Shown here one piece after another: positions 8,386-16,014 of a stretch of 19,209 nucleotides of DNA. The notes under the pieces are model-generated. The model was not told the origin of the DNA. It made no database searches and worked only from the letters and a program-made list of their open reading frames with translations. The position numbers and the translations under genes are program-made. The stretch is from CAYGAW01 sp964347945 (GTDB lineage Bacteria > Chloroflexota > Anaerolineae > UBA7937 > B3-Chlor). Each line of letters opens with the position of its first letter. Positions within the stretch are counted from its first letter, which is position 1. Location of the stretch: NCBI GenBank assembly GCA_964347945.1, contig CAYGAW010000198.1:1-19209 (forward strand). The letters are read 5' to 3'.

Positions 8386-9204
8386 TCAGGCAGTCCCCCT
8401 CACCTTGCCGGTCATCCTGTACCACATCAGCAGGGCGATGCCTCGCGTCAGCCGGAACCCTCGCAGCACCGAGTAGTTCTTGCCTGTGACACGGGCGGGC
8501 TGTTGCGCCGCGATGCCAGCCACGAAGCGTCCTACCTCGTCCAGAGGGACCCCCAGGGCCTTCAGCACGTACGGAAGGCTCTCCGTGGTGGCTGACAGCC
8601 CCTCACCAGTCTTCACTTCTTCGTAGAAATCGGTTGCCACCATGCCGGGCACCACTGAATGGATGGAGATGGGGTGATCCTTGTACTCCTGCGCCAGGCT
8701 CTTGGTGAGACTGGTCACTGCGGCTTTCGTGGCCGCGTAGGTGGCCATGAAGGGGGAGGCGTCGCCGCGCCCGCCCTTGCCGCTGATGTTGATCAGGATG
8801 CCCCCACCTTGCTCGATGAAATGAGGGATGACGATTCGGCAGGCTATCAGTGTGCCATTGAGATTCACATCGACGATGGCCTCGATCTCCTGCGGGCTCA
8901 TCTCATCAAGATGTCGATAGCCCCCGGACAGCCCGGCATTGTTGATCCACACGTCCACCCGCCCCCAGGTCTCGAGAGCATCCTGGAGCAGGCTCTCCAG
9001 GTCGCTCACAAGGGACACATCGACAGTCCTGCCAGACACCTGGAATCCTCGTTGCGCGAGTTCTTCGCTCGCCTGCTTCACCGCTCCTTCATCGCGCGAA
9101 CAGATCACCACTCGGCCGCCCTCCTGGGCGCACGCTTCAGCGATAGCTCGGCCTATGCCACGCGTTGAGCCAGTAACAACAATGACTTTGTCCTTCAGCT
9201 TCAC
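8386..9204 (-). CDS. SDR-family NAD(P)-dependent oxidoreductase
   Basis: 272 residues from a GTG at 9204 with GGAGG 8 bases upstream; a TTG 21 bases further up is also in frame but would sit over this Shine-Dalgarno. Classical short-chain dehydrogenase signatures are all present: cofactor motif TGSTRGIG (11-18), NNAG (88-91), catalytic Ser141 in INISGKGG and the YxxxK pair Tyr156/Lys160 (YAATK). The arginine after the glycine motif (CSRDE) is compatible with NADP(H), as inference. Length fits the classical SDR family. The C-terminus is extended by a basic segment (MWYRMTGKVRGTA). The substrate is not predictable. The gene lies between the AhpD-like gene (86 bases upstream) and the DUF3795 gene (36 bases downstream), all on the same strand. 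Confidence 0.9.
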   Translation of the reverse strand: MKLKDKVIVVTGSTRGIGRAIAEACAQEGGRVVICSRDEGAVKQASEELAQRGFQVSGRTVDVSLVSDLESLLQDALETWGRVDVWINNAGLSGGYRHLDEMSPQEIEAIVDVNLNGTLIACRIVIPHFIEQGGGILINISGKGGRGDASPFMATYAATKAAVTSLTKSLAQEYKDHPISIHSVVPGMVATDFYEEVKTGEGLSATTESLPYVLKALGVPLDEVGRFVAGIAAQQPARVTGKNYSVLRGFRLTRGIALLMWYRMTGKVRGTA

Positions 9205-9290
9205 TGGGCCACCTCCGAGGCTCAAACGGGCAAACGCCCGGCGCGATTCGCAAACGGCGTGTGAGGCTAGCTCCGAGACGCATGCGGTTC

Positions 9291-9551
9291 TTAGTGGAAT
9301 AGATCGGTATGTGCGGCAACAGCACCGCAGGCCATGATGGACATCACAACCCCAATAGCCTCTACCACTTCAGCTTCCGTCGCGCCCAAGTCGATGGCGT
9401 AACCTCTATGCTCATCAACGCAACCTCTGCCAGCAACAGCGATAGCCACGGCCATCGCGATCAGCTCTTTCTCCTTCCGGCTCAGCGCTCCATCGGCGAA
9501 GATCGGCTCGGACCACTCTTTGTAGCTCCGCACAAGCTGTTCTCCAGTCAT
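9291..9551 (-). CDS. AhpD-like / carboxymuconolactone decarboxylase family protein
   Basis: 86 residues, the usual size of a minimal CMD-domain protein. LSRKEKELIAMAVAIAVAG, then a Cys-x3-His (C44-VDE-H48), then AIDLGATEAEVVEAI is the CMD/AhpD pattern. In AhpD the active site is CxxCxxxH and the two cysteines relay electrons in peroxide reduction; here the first cysteine is replaced by Gly41 while the second cysteine and the histidine remain. It may therefore not act as a classical disulfide-cycling AhpD. The start ATG is preceded by AGGAGGAGGAGCC, a very strong Shine-Dalgarno. It is the first gene of the SDR/DUF3795 group, separated from the upstream glycosyltransferase gene by a probable terminator. 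Confidence 0.85.
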   Translation of the reverse strand: MTGEQLVRSYKEWSEPIFADGALSRKEKELIAMAVAIAVAGRGCVDEHRGYAIDLGATEAEVVEAIGVVMSIMACGAVAAHTDLFH

Positions 9552-9621
9552 GGCTCCTCCTCCTGCACCCCTACAAGGATCTCGCGCGACTGGTGATTTT
9601 GCGCAGCATTGCGGACAAACA

Positions 9622-9641
9622 CCATCAGGGCCCTCTGATGG
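9622..9641 (-). terminator. Probable terminator of the glycosyltransferase operon
   Basis: CCATCAG and CTGATGG form a perfect 7-bp stem around a 6-base loop, about 22 bases past the stop of the last glycosyltransferase gene. Read on the minus strand the stem is followed by TGTTTGT, a modest T-rich run. The position fits an intrinsic terminator separating this operon from the AhpD-like gene. Confidence 0.5.
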
Positions 9642-9662
9642 CCAACGGCACCAAGTAAGAGT

Positions 9663-10400
9663 TCACCTCTTGTCGTACAGCCCCCGCCGGTTGTTGAGGC
9701 GCACCTGCAAGATCTCCCGAAACATGCGCACTGAGTCGCCGACGGGGTTGACGCGGCTGTGGGCCATGTAGTACCAGTTGATGGGCACTTCCACGATGCG
9801 ATAACTCCGCTTTTGAGCGATGAACAGCACTTCCACGTCGAAGCCAAAGCCCTCCATCGTCTGGTACGGAAACACATCGTGGACGGTGTCGCGGGTGAAG
9901 CACTTGAAACCAGCCTGGGTATCCTCAAAACCCCTCACCGCCAGCAGGCGCACCAGGGCGTTGTAGACGCGACCCATCAAGTGCCGGTAGTATGGCTCGT
10001 CGAATCTCCTGGCCCCAGCGATCTCCCGGGAGCCGATCGCCACGTCATACCCTTCTATCGCCGGCGGCAGAAACTTGTTCACCTCGTCGATGGGCATGGA
10101 TAGGTCGGCATCGCAGAGGAAGATGTACTCGCCTAGAGCGGCCACCGCTCCGGTCTTCACCGAGTATCCCTTGCCACGGTGCTGATTTCTGATCAAGGTG
10201 ACGAAGGGCGCCTGAGAGGCGATCTCCTCCACCACTCTCACCGTGCCGTCAGTGCTGCCGTCGTCCACCACGATCACCTCAGCCTCATACTCCTGGGCCT
10301 GCACGAAATCGACGATGCGGGGCAGGGTCTGGGGCAGCCTGCGCTCCTCGTTGTAGGCCGGCACCACGATGGACAGCAGGGGACGCTCCATATCCGACAT
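9663..10400 (-). CDS. Family 2 glycosyltransferase, polyprenyl-phosphate glycosyltransferase-like
   Basis: 245 residues with the GT-A fold signatures of family 2: VVPAYNEE (12-19), VVDDGSTDGT (44-53), and D97-A-D99 (CDADLS) as the metal-binding DxD. RGKGYSVKTG (75-84) and DTQAGFKCFTRDTV (160-173) are typical of the dolichyl-phosphate glucosyl/mannosyltransferase-like subgroup, which loads a sugar from a nucleotide donor onto a polyprenyl phosphate at the inner membrane face. There are no C-terminal transmembrane helices, so it is the short soluble form. By inference it makes a lipid-linked sugar for surface glycan or protein glycosylation. Two ATGs are possible (10400 and 10391); AGGAG lies 2 and 11 bases before them. 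It starts 5 bases after the preceding glycosyltransferase gene. Confidence 0.9.
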   Translation of the reverse strand: MSDMERPLLSIVVPAYNEERRLPQTLPRIVDFVQAQEYEAEVIVVDDGSTDGTVRVVEEIASQAPFVTLIRNQHRGKGYSVKTGAVAALGEYIFLCDADLSMPIDEVNKFLPPAIEGYDVAIGSREIAGARRFDEPYYRHLMGRVYNALVRLLAVRGFEDTQAGFKCFTRDTVHDVFPYQTMEGFGFDVEVLFIAQKRSYRIVEVPINWYYMAHSRVNPVGDSVRMFREILQVRLNNRRGLYDKR

Positions 10401-10405
10401 CGCTC

Positions 10406-11374
10406 CTAATCTACCAGTATCGACTCCAAGTACTCATCGGAGGCGGTGCGGCTCTTCTGGATGACCCGTCGCTTGCTCAACATGGCAGGCAGGTTCCACA
10501 GCCCGGCCAGTTGACCGCGCAGGCGCGCCCTGGCCGCCTCTCCCCGCCAGGCCCTGAGGGCCTCCCAACCGATCCGCAGCTGGGCCGCGACGATCTTCCG
10601 CCAGTGCTTCTTGAGCAGAGAGGCGGGATAGTTCTTCGCCAGCACGTAGATGAAGTTACGCCCGGTGTAGTAGCTGGCGATTTTGCCCCCTCCCGTGGCG
10701 CTCAGACGGTGATAGATGACGGCCGTGGGGACGTACAGGCACTCGTATCCCGCCAGCTGCGCCCTCCATCCTAGGTCCACGTCCTCGCAGTAGGCGAAGA
10801 AATCCTCGTCGAAGGGTTGATCCTGGCCCTTCGACGCCAAACCCTCAAGCATGGAGCGGCGGATGGCGCACGCCCCTCCACAGGGGCTGAAGACCTTGTC
10901 CTCCTCATCATATTGGCCTGCGTCCTCTTCCCATACGCCGCGGTTGATGGGGACCCCATCCACCCCGTAGAGATCCCCGGCCGAGTTGAAGACCTCACGC
11001 TCGTCGAAGAGGAGGATCTTGGAGGTCGCCGAGCCGACCTCCGGGTGCCTGTTGAGACCTGCCCAGAGCTTGGCCAGCCAGTGGGGGTCAGCCTCGGTGT
11101 CGTTGTTCAACACCACCAGGACCTCCCCCTCAGCCTCCCGGAAGCCGGTGTTCACGCCCCCCGCGTAGCCGCGGTTCTCCTTCAGGGGGATGGCCCTAAC
11201 CTCAGGGTAGTCCCTCTCCAGCAGAGCCAGGGAATCATCGTCGGAGTCGTTGTCCACTACGATGATCTCCACGCGGGGGTAGGTCTGGCGCCGAAGGGAG
11301 TCCAGACAGGTGGGCAGATGCTCAGCGCCGTTCCAGTTGGGGATGACGACCGAAATGAGGGGAGGGTCCTCCAT
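10406..11374 (-). CDS. Family 2 glycosyltransferase, rhamnosyltransferase-like
   Basis: 322 residues. Family-2 motifs occur in order: VVIPNWNG (9-16), VVDNDS (39-44), ENRGYAGGVNTG (66-77), LNNDTEADP (89-97, the metal-binding region), CGGACAIRR (165-173) and FDEDFFAYCEDVDLGWR (188-204, catalytic acid region), followed by a conserved histidine in VIYHR. This is the WbbL / rhamnosyltransferase-like subgroup, which adds sugars to growing surface polysaccharide or lipid-linked glycans; the actual sugar is not predictable. The C-terminal about 90 residues are basic and amphipathic, consistent with peripheral membrane association. The ATG lies one base after the stop of the B3/B4 gene with no clear Shine-Dalgarno, so translation is probably coupled. 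Confidence 0.9.
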   Translation of the reverse strand: MEDPPLISVVIPNWNGAEHLPTCLDSLRRQTYPRVEIIVVDNDSDDDSLALLERDYPEVRAIPLKENRGYAGGVNTGFREAEGEVLVVLNNDTEADPHWLAKLWAGLNRHPEVGSATSKILLFDEREVFNSAGDLYGVDGVPINRGVWEEDAGQYDEEDKVFSPCGGACAIRRSMLEGLASKGQDQPFDEDFFAYCEDVDLGWRAQLAGYECLYVPTAVIYHRLSATGGGKIASYYTGRNFIYVLAKNYPASLLKKHWRKIVAAQLRIGWEALRAWRGEAARARLRGQLAGLWNLPAMLSKRRVIQKSRTASDEYLESILVD

Positions 11375-11375
11375 G

Positions 11376-12083
11376 TCAACCTATCTCGGCCACAGGCTCG
11401 TCGGCGGTGAGCAGATGATGGTGTACCACGCCGCCGCAGCAGCGCTCCACAAGCTCGGCCAGCTCCGCCACCAGTTCCCCTGCTTCGTCCCTGTCCACGG
11501 GAGGCAGGCAGTCGATGTTGACCAGCACGTTGCATGTGCCGGGCGTGATCTTGGTCGCGTCACCCTGGCGCCAGTTCCAGCGCCGGCAGAGCACCTGCTG
11601 CTCGTCATCCACGTATATCGCCTCACCCGGCTCAGGGTGGGAGAACTCCTTCCCTCCCAGGGGGAGGAACTTCTCCTCGCCAGTGGCCAGGCGCAGTGTG
11701 AGATCACCCTCCACCGCGTCCAGATCGTCGCCTCCGCAAGGAACCAGATGCTTCAGGGAGAAGCCATTCATCAGGGCCACGATGGTGTTGATGTAAGGCG
11801 TGGGGGAGCCCCCTCTGGCCCGGCGAGCCAGGGCCTCAACCGAGGAGTAATTCTTGCCGGGCCTGGCGTTGAGTACCCTATAGGCCTCGCGCCAGTTGGC
11901 GATGCGGGGGTGGGTGGTCAGCTCCTCCTGGGCGAAGAGCGCCTCGCACCGGGCCTCTGCTTCGCGCAGCATGTCCTCCACCTCGAGCTGCCCTCCCTGG
12001 TTGTTGATCCCCTTGGCGACGACGATGGCGCGGATGTAGTCGGGAAAGCGGTCGAATATCTCCTGGTCAACGATGTCACGCAT
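11376..12083 (-). CDS. Free-standing B3/B4 tRNA-binding-domain protein
   Basis: 235 residues resembling stand-alone B3/B4 proteins (COG3382), which match the B3/B4 domain of the phenylalanyl-tRNA synthetase beta subunit, the site that edits mischarged Tyr-tRNA(Phe). Visible signature: FPDYIRAIVVAKGINN near the N-terminus, a middle YRVLNARPGKNYSSVEAL, then LMNGFSLKHLVPCGGDD and a C-terminal beta-rich part with DGLCRRWNWRQGD-like residues (LCRRWNWRQGD) and NVLVNIDCLPPV. Stand-alone members have been suggested to edit or bind tRNA or amino acids, but function is not settled. The ATG at 12083 has AGGGAG 7 bases upstream and an extended -10 promoter about 31 bases upstream. It is the first gene of a three-gene unit with two glycosyltransferases, an unexpected pairing. 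Confidence 0.8.
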   Translation of the reverse strand: MRDIVDQEIFDRFPDYIRAIVVAKGINNQGGQLEVEDMLREAEARCEALFAQEELTTHPRIANWREAYRVLNARPGKNYSSVEALARRARGGSPTPYINTIVALMNGFSLKHLVPCGGDDLDAVEGDLTLRLATGEEKFLPLGGKEFSHPEPGEAIYVDDEQQVLCRRWNWRQGDATKITPGTCNVLVNIDCLPPVDRDEAGELVAELAELVERCCGGVVHHHLLTADEPVAEIG

Positions 12084-12113
12084 GATGCTACTCCCTGGTA
12101 AGCTGCCGGGACC

Positions 12114-12122
12114 ATTGTATCA
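12114..12122 (-). promoter_or_regulatory. Extended -10 promoter for the B3/B4-glycosyltransferase operon
   Basis: Minus-strand TGATACAAT is an extended -10 element (TGn plus TACAAT, 5 of 6 matches to TATAAT). No good -35 is seen, which extended -10 promoters tolerate. It would give a leader of roughly 25 bases. The surrounding AACCTGATACAAT is nearly identical to the element upstream of the histidine kinase gene. Confidence 0.45.
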
Positions 12123-12167
12123 GGTTTGCACTCGAAAGGGAAAGGAGGAGCCTCCAAGACCGGAACC

Positions 12168-12543
12168 CAGCGCCGATTGAGTAGCGAAGCGTATCGAAAT
12201 CAAGCGACTTGCCATCCACCGCCTTGACGCTTGGCTCCGATACGACGCTTCGCTCCGCGACCAGCGCCGATTGAGTAGCGAAGCGTATCGAAATCAAGCG
12301 ACTTACCATCCACCGCCACGACGCTTGGCTTCGATACGGGCCTTCGCTCCGCGACCAGCGCCGATTGAGTAGCGAAGCGCATCGAAATCAAGCGACTTAC
12401 CGTCCACCGTCACGACGCTTGGCGTCGATACGGGCCTTCGCTCCGCGACCAGCGCCGATTGAGTAGCGAAGCGTATCGAAATCAAGCGACTTACCATCCA
12501 CCGCCGCGACGCTTGGCTTCGATACGGGCCTTCGCTGCGCTCA
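12168..12543. repeat. Four tandem 94-bp hairpin-forming repeats
   Basis: Units begin at 12168, 12262, 12356 and 12450, spaced exactly 94 bases, each starting CAGCGCCGATTGAGTAGCGA. Copies differ at only a few positions; the last diverges in its final about 10 bases. Each unit is internally inverted: AGCGAAG, CGTATCGAA and CAAGCG on the left pair with CGCTTG, TTCGATACG and CTTCGCT on the right, about 22 pairs with a small mismatch and a 3-base bulge around an about 20-base loop. Short frames reading across the units are by-products of the repeat. The sequence style matches REP/BIME-like extragenic elements; mechanism of spread unknown. Confidence 0.92.
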
Positions 12544-12610
12544 GCCCCTACTCACCCAGCGCTCTCCACGGCCCTTGGCTCCCTTCTGCCCCTACTCACC
12601 CAGCGCTCTC
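12544..12610. repeat. Two 23-bp direct repeats, degenerate relatives of the 94-bp unit
   Basis: An identical 23-base sequence (GCCCCTACTCACC...) occurs at 12544-12566 and 12588-12610, 44 bases apart, directly abutting the last 94-bp unit. Its reverse complement, AGCGCTGGGTGAGTAGGGGC, resembles the start of the 94-bp unit (AGCGCCGATTGAGTAGCGA), so these look like diverged, inverted half-elements of the same repeat family. Confidence 0.8.
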
Positions 12611-12892
12611 AGGCCAGCGCCGAGAGTCGGACGATCTCTGAGGAGCACGAGATGAGTGCCAAGGGCAAACAGACCACGCCCGCCGCAATGGCTATTCACG
12701 GACTGGCGCAGGATGCTGACGGTTCCTAGGGTCAAGGAGATGAGGTGCAGCTGTACTGGTCACCATTCTGCCGGTGGCAGCTGGGGTAGGCGTTGACTTT
12801 GCTGGGCACCCTGCTGGCAGACTATCTCCAGCACCGGCCGGAGGGGAGAGATCTTGTCGTAAGCAACGGCCAAAACGGGAATGCTCCCTTGC

Positions 12893-15715
12893 TCAGCCAG
12901 TGGACCGCGTCTCCTCAGCCGCCCGCCACTCGACCCTAACCTGCGTGCCTCGGCCGGGGCGGCTACTGATCTCAAGGTGGGCGCCTATGCTCCGCGCCCG
13001 CTCCTCCATGATGCCCACTCCTAACTGGTCGGGCAAGCCCTCAATGGCATCGAAGCCGCGCCCATCGTCTCGAATAGCCAGTGTCACTCGTTCTGGTTCG
13101 CAGTGGAGTTTGATGGACGCCTCGCTCGCCGCTGCGTGCTTCACAATGTTGTTGAGAGCTTCCTGTGTGATGCGATAGAGGGCAATCTGCATCTCCGGTG
13201 GCAGGGAGCTGTCCCCCTCTACCGTCAAGGTCACGGGTACACGCGTGCGGATGGTCACAGCGTCTGTCAAATGGCGAAGTAGGTCGCCGAGCGGTTTCTC
13301 CGTCAAAGCGGCCGGGCGCAACTCTAGCAGCAGGGCCCGCATCTCGGCCGATGCGGCTCGCGTCAGCTGGCGCAACTCCTCCAGCCCCCCTCGCGCCTGC
13401 TCTGGGTCACGTTCCCACACGCGGGGCAAGGCCTCAGCGATCAACCCGGCCGAGAAAAGCGTCTGAGTGACGGCGTCGTGAAGCTCGCGGGCCAGGCGCT
13501 CTCGTTCGGCGAGGGCGGCAGCCTCTCCCACCTGATCCCTTAGCCTGGCATTCTCAATGGCTAGGGCCACCTGATCGCCAAAGGCGCCAGCCAGTTCGAT
13601 CTCCTCTTCTGGGAACTCGCGCGCCTCTGAATAGTAGAGCGCGATTCCGCCATACACTTCGTCTCCTACGATGATGGGCACGGCCAGCATGCCGTGATAG
13701 CGGCTGGCCCAGGTGCTGGGGGACGCCTCCGACCCCACAGTTGGTGCTGGCTCGCCAGCGGCCGATAGCTCAGCCGTAAGGTCGGGAATGGCCACGGGGC
13801 CGCGGGATTCCATGGCTCGCCTCAACGCCTCATGGCCGATGGGGATTCCCCAACCCGCGGCGTCGGTGAGGGGAAGGCCTTGAGCAGCCTCGATGGCCCA
13901 CGTACCATCGTCCTCCCATCTGTAGATAGCTGCAGCCTGGTTGCCCAGTAACCGCCCCGCCTGCATGGCTATGAAGTCCAGGACCTCGTCCAGGGATTGG
14001 CGGGAGTTCAAGACGGCTATGACGTCGGCCAGGCTCTCCGCTATCAGTCGACGGCGTTCTGCCTCCTCACGCCGCTCCTGCTCCTCTTGCCTGGCGGTTA
14101 CGGCGGCTTCCTTGGCCTCCAGCAGATCCTCCTCTGCCCGCTTGCGCTCCGTGATGTCCCAGTCTATGCCAGCAAACCGGACGGGTCGGCCGTCTTCATT
14201 TCGTTCAACCCTACCGGAGGTGCGGAGCCAGCGGATACTGCCATCCTTGTGGCGAATCCGGTATTCGAGTTCGTGCCTATCAATCTGACCCGCGCGAGTT
14301 TTCTGCGAGCTCTCTCGCAGCCTTGCCACGTCCTCAGGCAGGACAAGGCTCTCCCAGGCGGCCATGGAGTTGGGAAGCTCTTCATCCTTGTAGCCGACAA
14401 AGCCTTTCAACCGTGGTGAAAGAAATATCTCGTCCGGGAGAGTATTTGACGGATCATCAGGGTCAAGTTCTATGTCCCACACGCCGCCACTTGAGCCAGC
14501 AACCGCTAGCTCGAGCCGCGCCTCGCTTTGGCGCTGAGCCTCCTCCGCTCGCTTGCGCTCGGTGATGTCCGATAGCACGCCTCGCACTCCGACGATGCGA
14601 CCATCCAGCAAGATGGGGCGACTGGACGTGCGTATCCACCTCAGGTCACCCCCCTTGGTCGGAACCCGAAACTCATTGACCTGGCCAACGTCCCCCCTCA
14701 GAGTTCTGGCGATGCCTTCCCTGGCAACCTCCAGGTCTTCCTCGAGGACGAACCCACTGAAATGCCGTCCGACGACTTCCGAAGGGGTGTATCCCAGCCA
14801 CGACTCGACAGCGGGGCTGACATAGGTGACTTTCGCATCCGCGTCAAGGGTGTAGATAACGTCATCTATGTTCTCTACCAGATCGCGATACCTTTCCTCG
14901 CTCTCGCGCAGCGCCTCCCGCTCCTGCTTCAAGCTTCTGAAGAGAAGATCGTAGGGCCTCACCAGCCCTGTCTCTACAACAGCCTTGTAGATAAGATAGA
15001 AAGAGACGATCTTGAGAAGGTGGCCGATCATGTTGGCCGTGGCGTAAGCGTGTGCGTACTGCGTGAAGGCCAACTCGGAAGCTATGGCCACTACGATGGA
15101 TGCCATCAGCAGCCGTAGCACTCTGGGGTCGAACTCGCTCCGCCTGAGGTAGAGTACGCAGACAGAGGCCAGGAGGATCAGGCAGATGATGTACTCGCTT
15201 ATGATCTTGAAGGGGGTCAATCCCACCCCTTCCACAAAGCAAACGGGGAAGATGCCCCAATAGAGAATGAGGCCCAGCAAGAGGCCAACGATCACCGCGT
15301 AGGCCACGAGCACGAGATTGGACCTCAACTTTCTGGCCAGGAACACAGGAGCAATGAGCAGGGAGACGCTCTGAAGGTAGCGGGCGGCGATCCAGAGTTG
15401 AGCCGCCATGTTGGTATCGGCTCCCTGAAGCACACGCATGCCGGGATAGGCCAAGGTGTGGATCAGGTCCAAAGCGCCGACGAATACGTAGGCGATGCCC
15501 AGGAGGAGGAAGTAACCCTTGTCTATGAAGCGCCGGGCGTTCCAGACGAGCATAAAGACGCTGGAGGCCACGACGATGCTGAACACCTCAGCGAGGCTGT
15601 GAAAAAGGAGGTAACTGTACAGACTCGTCAGGTACAGGCCGATGAGGGTCAGCACACCCAAGGAAACGGTGATGATCGTACTCGGAACGATAGAGCCCTT
15701 TGCGGTCATGTTCAC
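12893..15715 (-). CDS. Membrane sensor histidine kinase (MASE3-PAS-PAS-GAF-HisKA_3-HATPase)
   Basis: 940 residues. Residues about 12-250 are a multi-helix MASE3-type membrane sensor (SLAEVFSIVVASSVF, LDLIHTLAYPGM). Two PAS domains with PAC ends follow (about 272-390 and 396-530; each ends in DITERKRAEE), then a charged coiled coil (530-560), a GAF domain (about 570-725), the HisKA_3 dimerisation/phosphotransfer domain with phospho-acceptor His746 (RELHDAVTQTLF), and an HK-type ATPase with N box (EALNNIVKHA, N855/N856), G1 box DDGRGF (883-888) and G2 region LGVGIMEERA. This is the NarL/UhpB class, which normally phosphorylates a LuxR-type response regulator; none is adjacent, so it is an orphan here. 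The GTG start has GAGGG 7 bases upstream; an ATG two codons later is possible. The signal sensed is unknown. Confidence 0.93.
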   Translation of the reverse strand: MNMTAKGSIVPSTIITVSLGVLTLIGLYLTSLYSYLLFHSLAEVFSIVVASSVFMLVWNARRFIDKGYFLLLGIAYVFVGALDLIHTLAYPGMRVLQGADTNMAAQLWIAARYLQSVSLLIAPVFLARKLRSNLVLVAYAVIVGLLLGLILYWGIFPVCFVEGVGLTPFKIISEYIICLILLASVCVLYLRRSEFDPRVLRLLMASIVVAIASELAFTQYAHAYATANMIGHLLKIVSFYLIYKAVVETGLVRPYDLLFRSLKQEREALRESEERYRDLVENIDDVIYTLDADAKVTYVSPAVESWLGYTPSEVVGRHFSGFVLEEDLEVAREGIARTLRGDVGQVNEFRVPTKGGDLRWIRTSSRPILLDGRIVGVRGVLSDITERKRAEEAQRQSEARLELAVAGSSGGVWDIELDPDDPSNTLPDEIFLSPRLKGFVGYKDEELPNSMAAWESLVLPEDVARLRESSQKTRAGQIDRHELEYRIRHKDGSIRWLRTSGRVERNEDGRPVRFAGIDWDITERKRAEEDLLEAKEAAVTARQEEQERREEAERRRLIAESLADVIAVLNSRQSLDEVLDFIAMQAGRLLGNQAAAIYRWEDDGTWAIEAAQGLPLTDAAGWGIPIGHEALRRAMESRGPVAIPDLTAELSAAGEPAPTVGSEASPSTWASRYHGMLAVPIIVGDEVYGGIALYYSEAREFPEEEIELAGAFGDQVALAIENARLRDQVGEAAALAERERLARELHDAVTQTLFSAGLIAEALPRVWERDPEQARGGLEELRQLTRAASAEMRALLLELRPAALTEKPLGDLLRHLTDAVTIRTRVPVTLTVEGDSSLPPEMQIALYRITQEALNNIVKHAAASEASIKLHCEPERVTLAIRDDGRGFDAIEGLPDQLGVGIMEERARSIGAHLEISSRPGRGTQVRVEWRAAEETRSTG

Positions 15716-15819
15716 TACTGCGCCCTCGCTGATCAGCGGAAGTAGGTGCTGGTTTCCACCGGCCCAAGAGCTCGGATGATCGCCACGTGCACACCCGTGC
15801 CCCGTTAGTCAACACCTTA

Positions 15820-15849
15820 ATTGTAACAGGTTTCGCCTGAGAATGGTAA
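15820..15849 (-). promoter_or_regulatory. Candidate promoter of the histidine kinase gene
   Basis: On the minus strand TTACCA (4 of 6 to the -35 consensus) is followed after 18 bases by TACAAT, preceded by TGT to give an extended -10. It would leave a leader of about 100 bases. The core AACCTGTTACAAT matches the B3/B4 operon element (AACCTGATACAAT) except at one base. Confidence 0.4.
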
Positions 15850-15993
15850 TGGCAGTCCTCGCCAGGATGGCAGCAGATTGCCGAGATCGCGCGGGGGAAG
15901 GGTAGACGCGCGGCCGTGGGTCACGCAGCTGCATGTGAGCGCCCTACGAGGAAGGCACGCCGAGTATGCTCAGGCGCAGCGCACACCCTAGCC

Positions 15994-16014
15994 CTCCTGA
16001 GCCTAGTCGAAGGA
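15994..16014. repeat. Short REP-like element (CCTGAGCCTAGTCGAAGGA)
   Basis: The sequence is close to the CCTGAGC-x-TGTCGAAGG type of short dispersed intergenic repeat seen in many bacterial genomes. Only one copy is in the window, so its repeat status rests on general knowledge. Confidence 0.35.

Larger units (their letters stand above)
12084..12892. other. Repeat-bearing intergenic region between kinase gene and B3/B4 gene
   Basis: About 800 bases without a supported gene. It contains the B3/B4 promoter at its left end, four 94-bp tandem units, and two 23-bp elements. From about 12611 to 12892 there is nothing recognisable except a 25-codon plus-strand frame (12652-12729, MSAKGKQTTPA...) with GAGGAG a few bases upstream, too short and without context to call. 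No response-regulator gene follows the kinase gene. Confidence 0.6.

Noticed and set aside
12088..12497. Three overlapping minus-strand frames with near-identical peptides (ISIRFATQSALVAER, DGKSLDFD)
   Set aside because: They are the 94-bp tandem repeat read in frame; the peptides repeat because the DNA repeats. No ribosome site or domain.
12168..12543. CRISPR array
   Set aside because: Units are contiguous 94-bp repeats with no unique spacers and an internal long hairpin; no cas genes nearby.
12652..12729. 25-codon plus-strand frame MSAKGKQTTPA... with GAGGAG upstream
   Set aside because: Too short, no homology, no promoter and no neighbour that would explain it.
12760..12892. Response-regulator remnant downstream of the kinase
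   Set aside because: The frame (AVAYDKISPLRPVLEIV) shows none of the receiver-domain acidic or lysine motifs.
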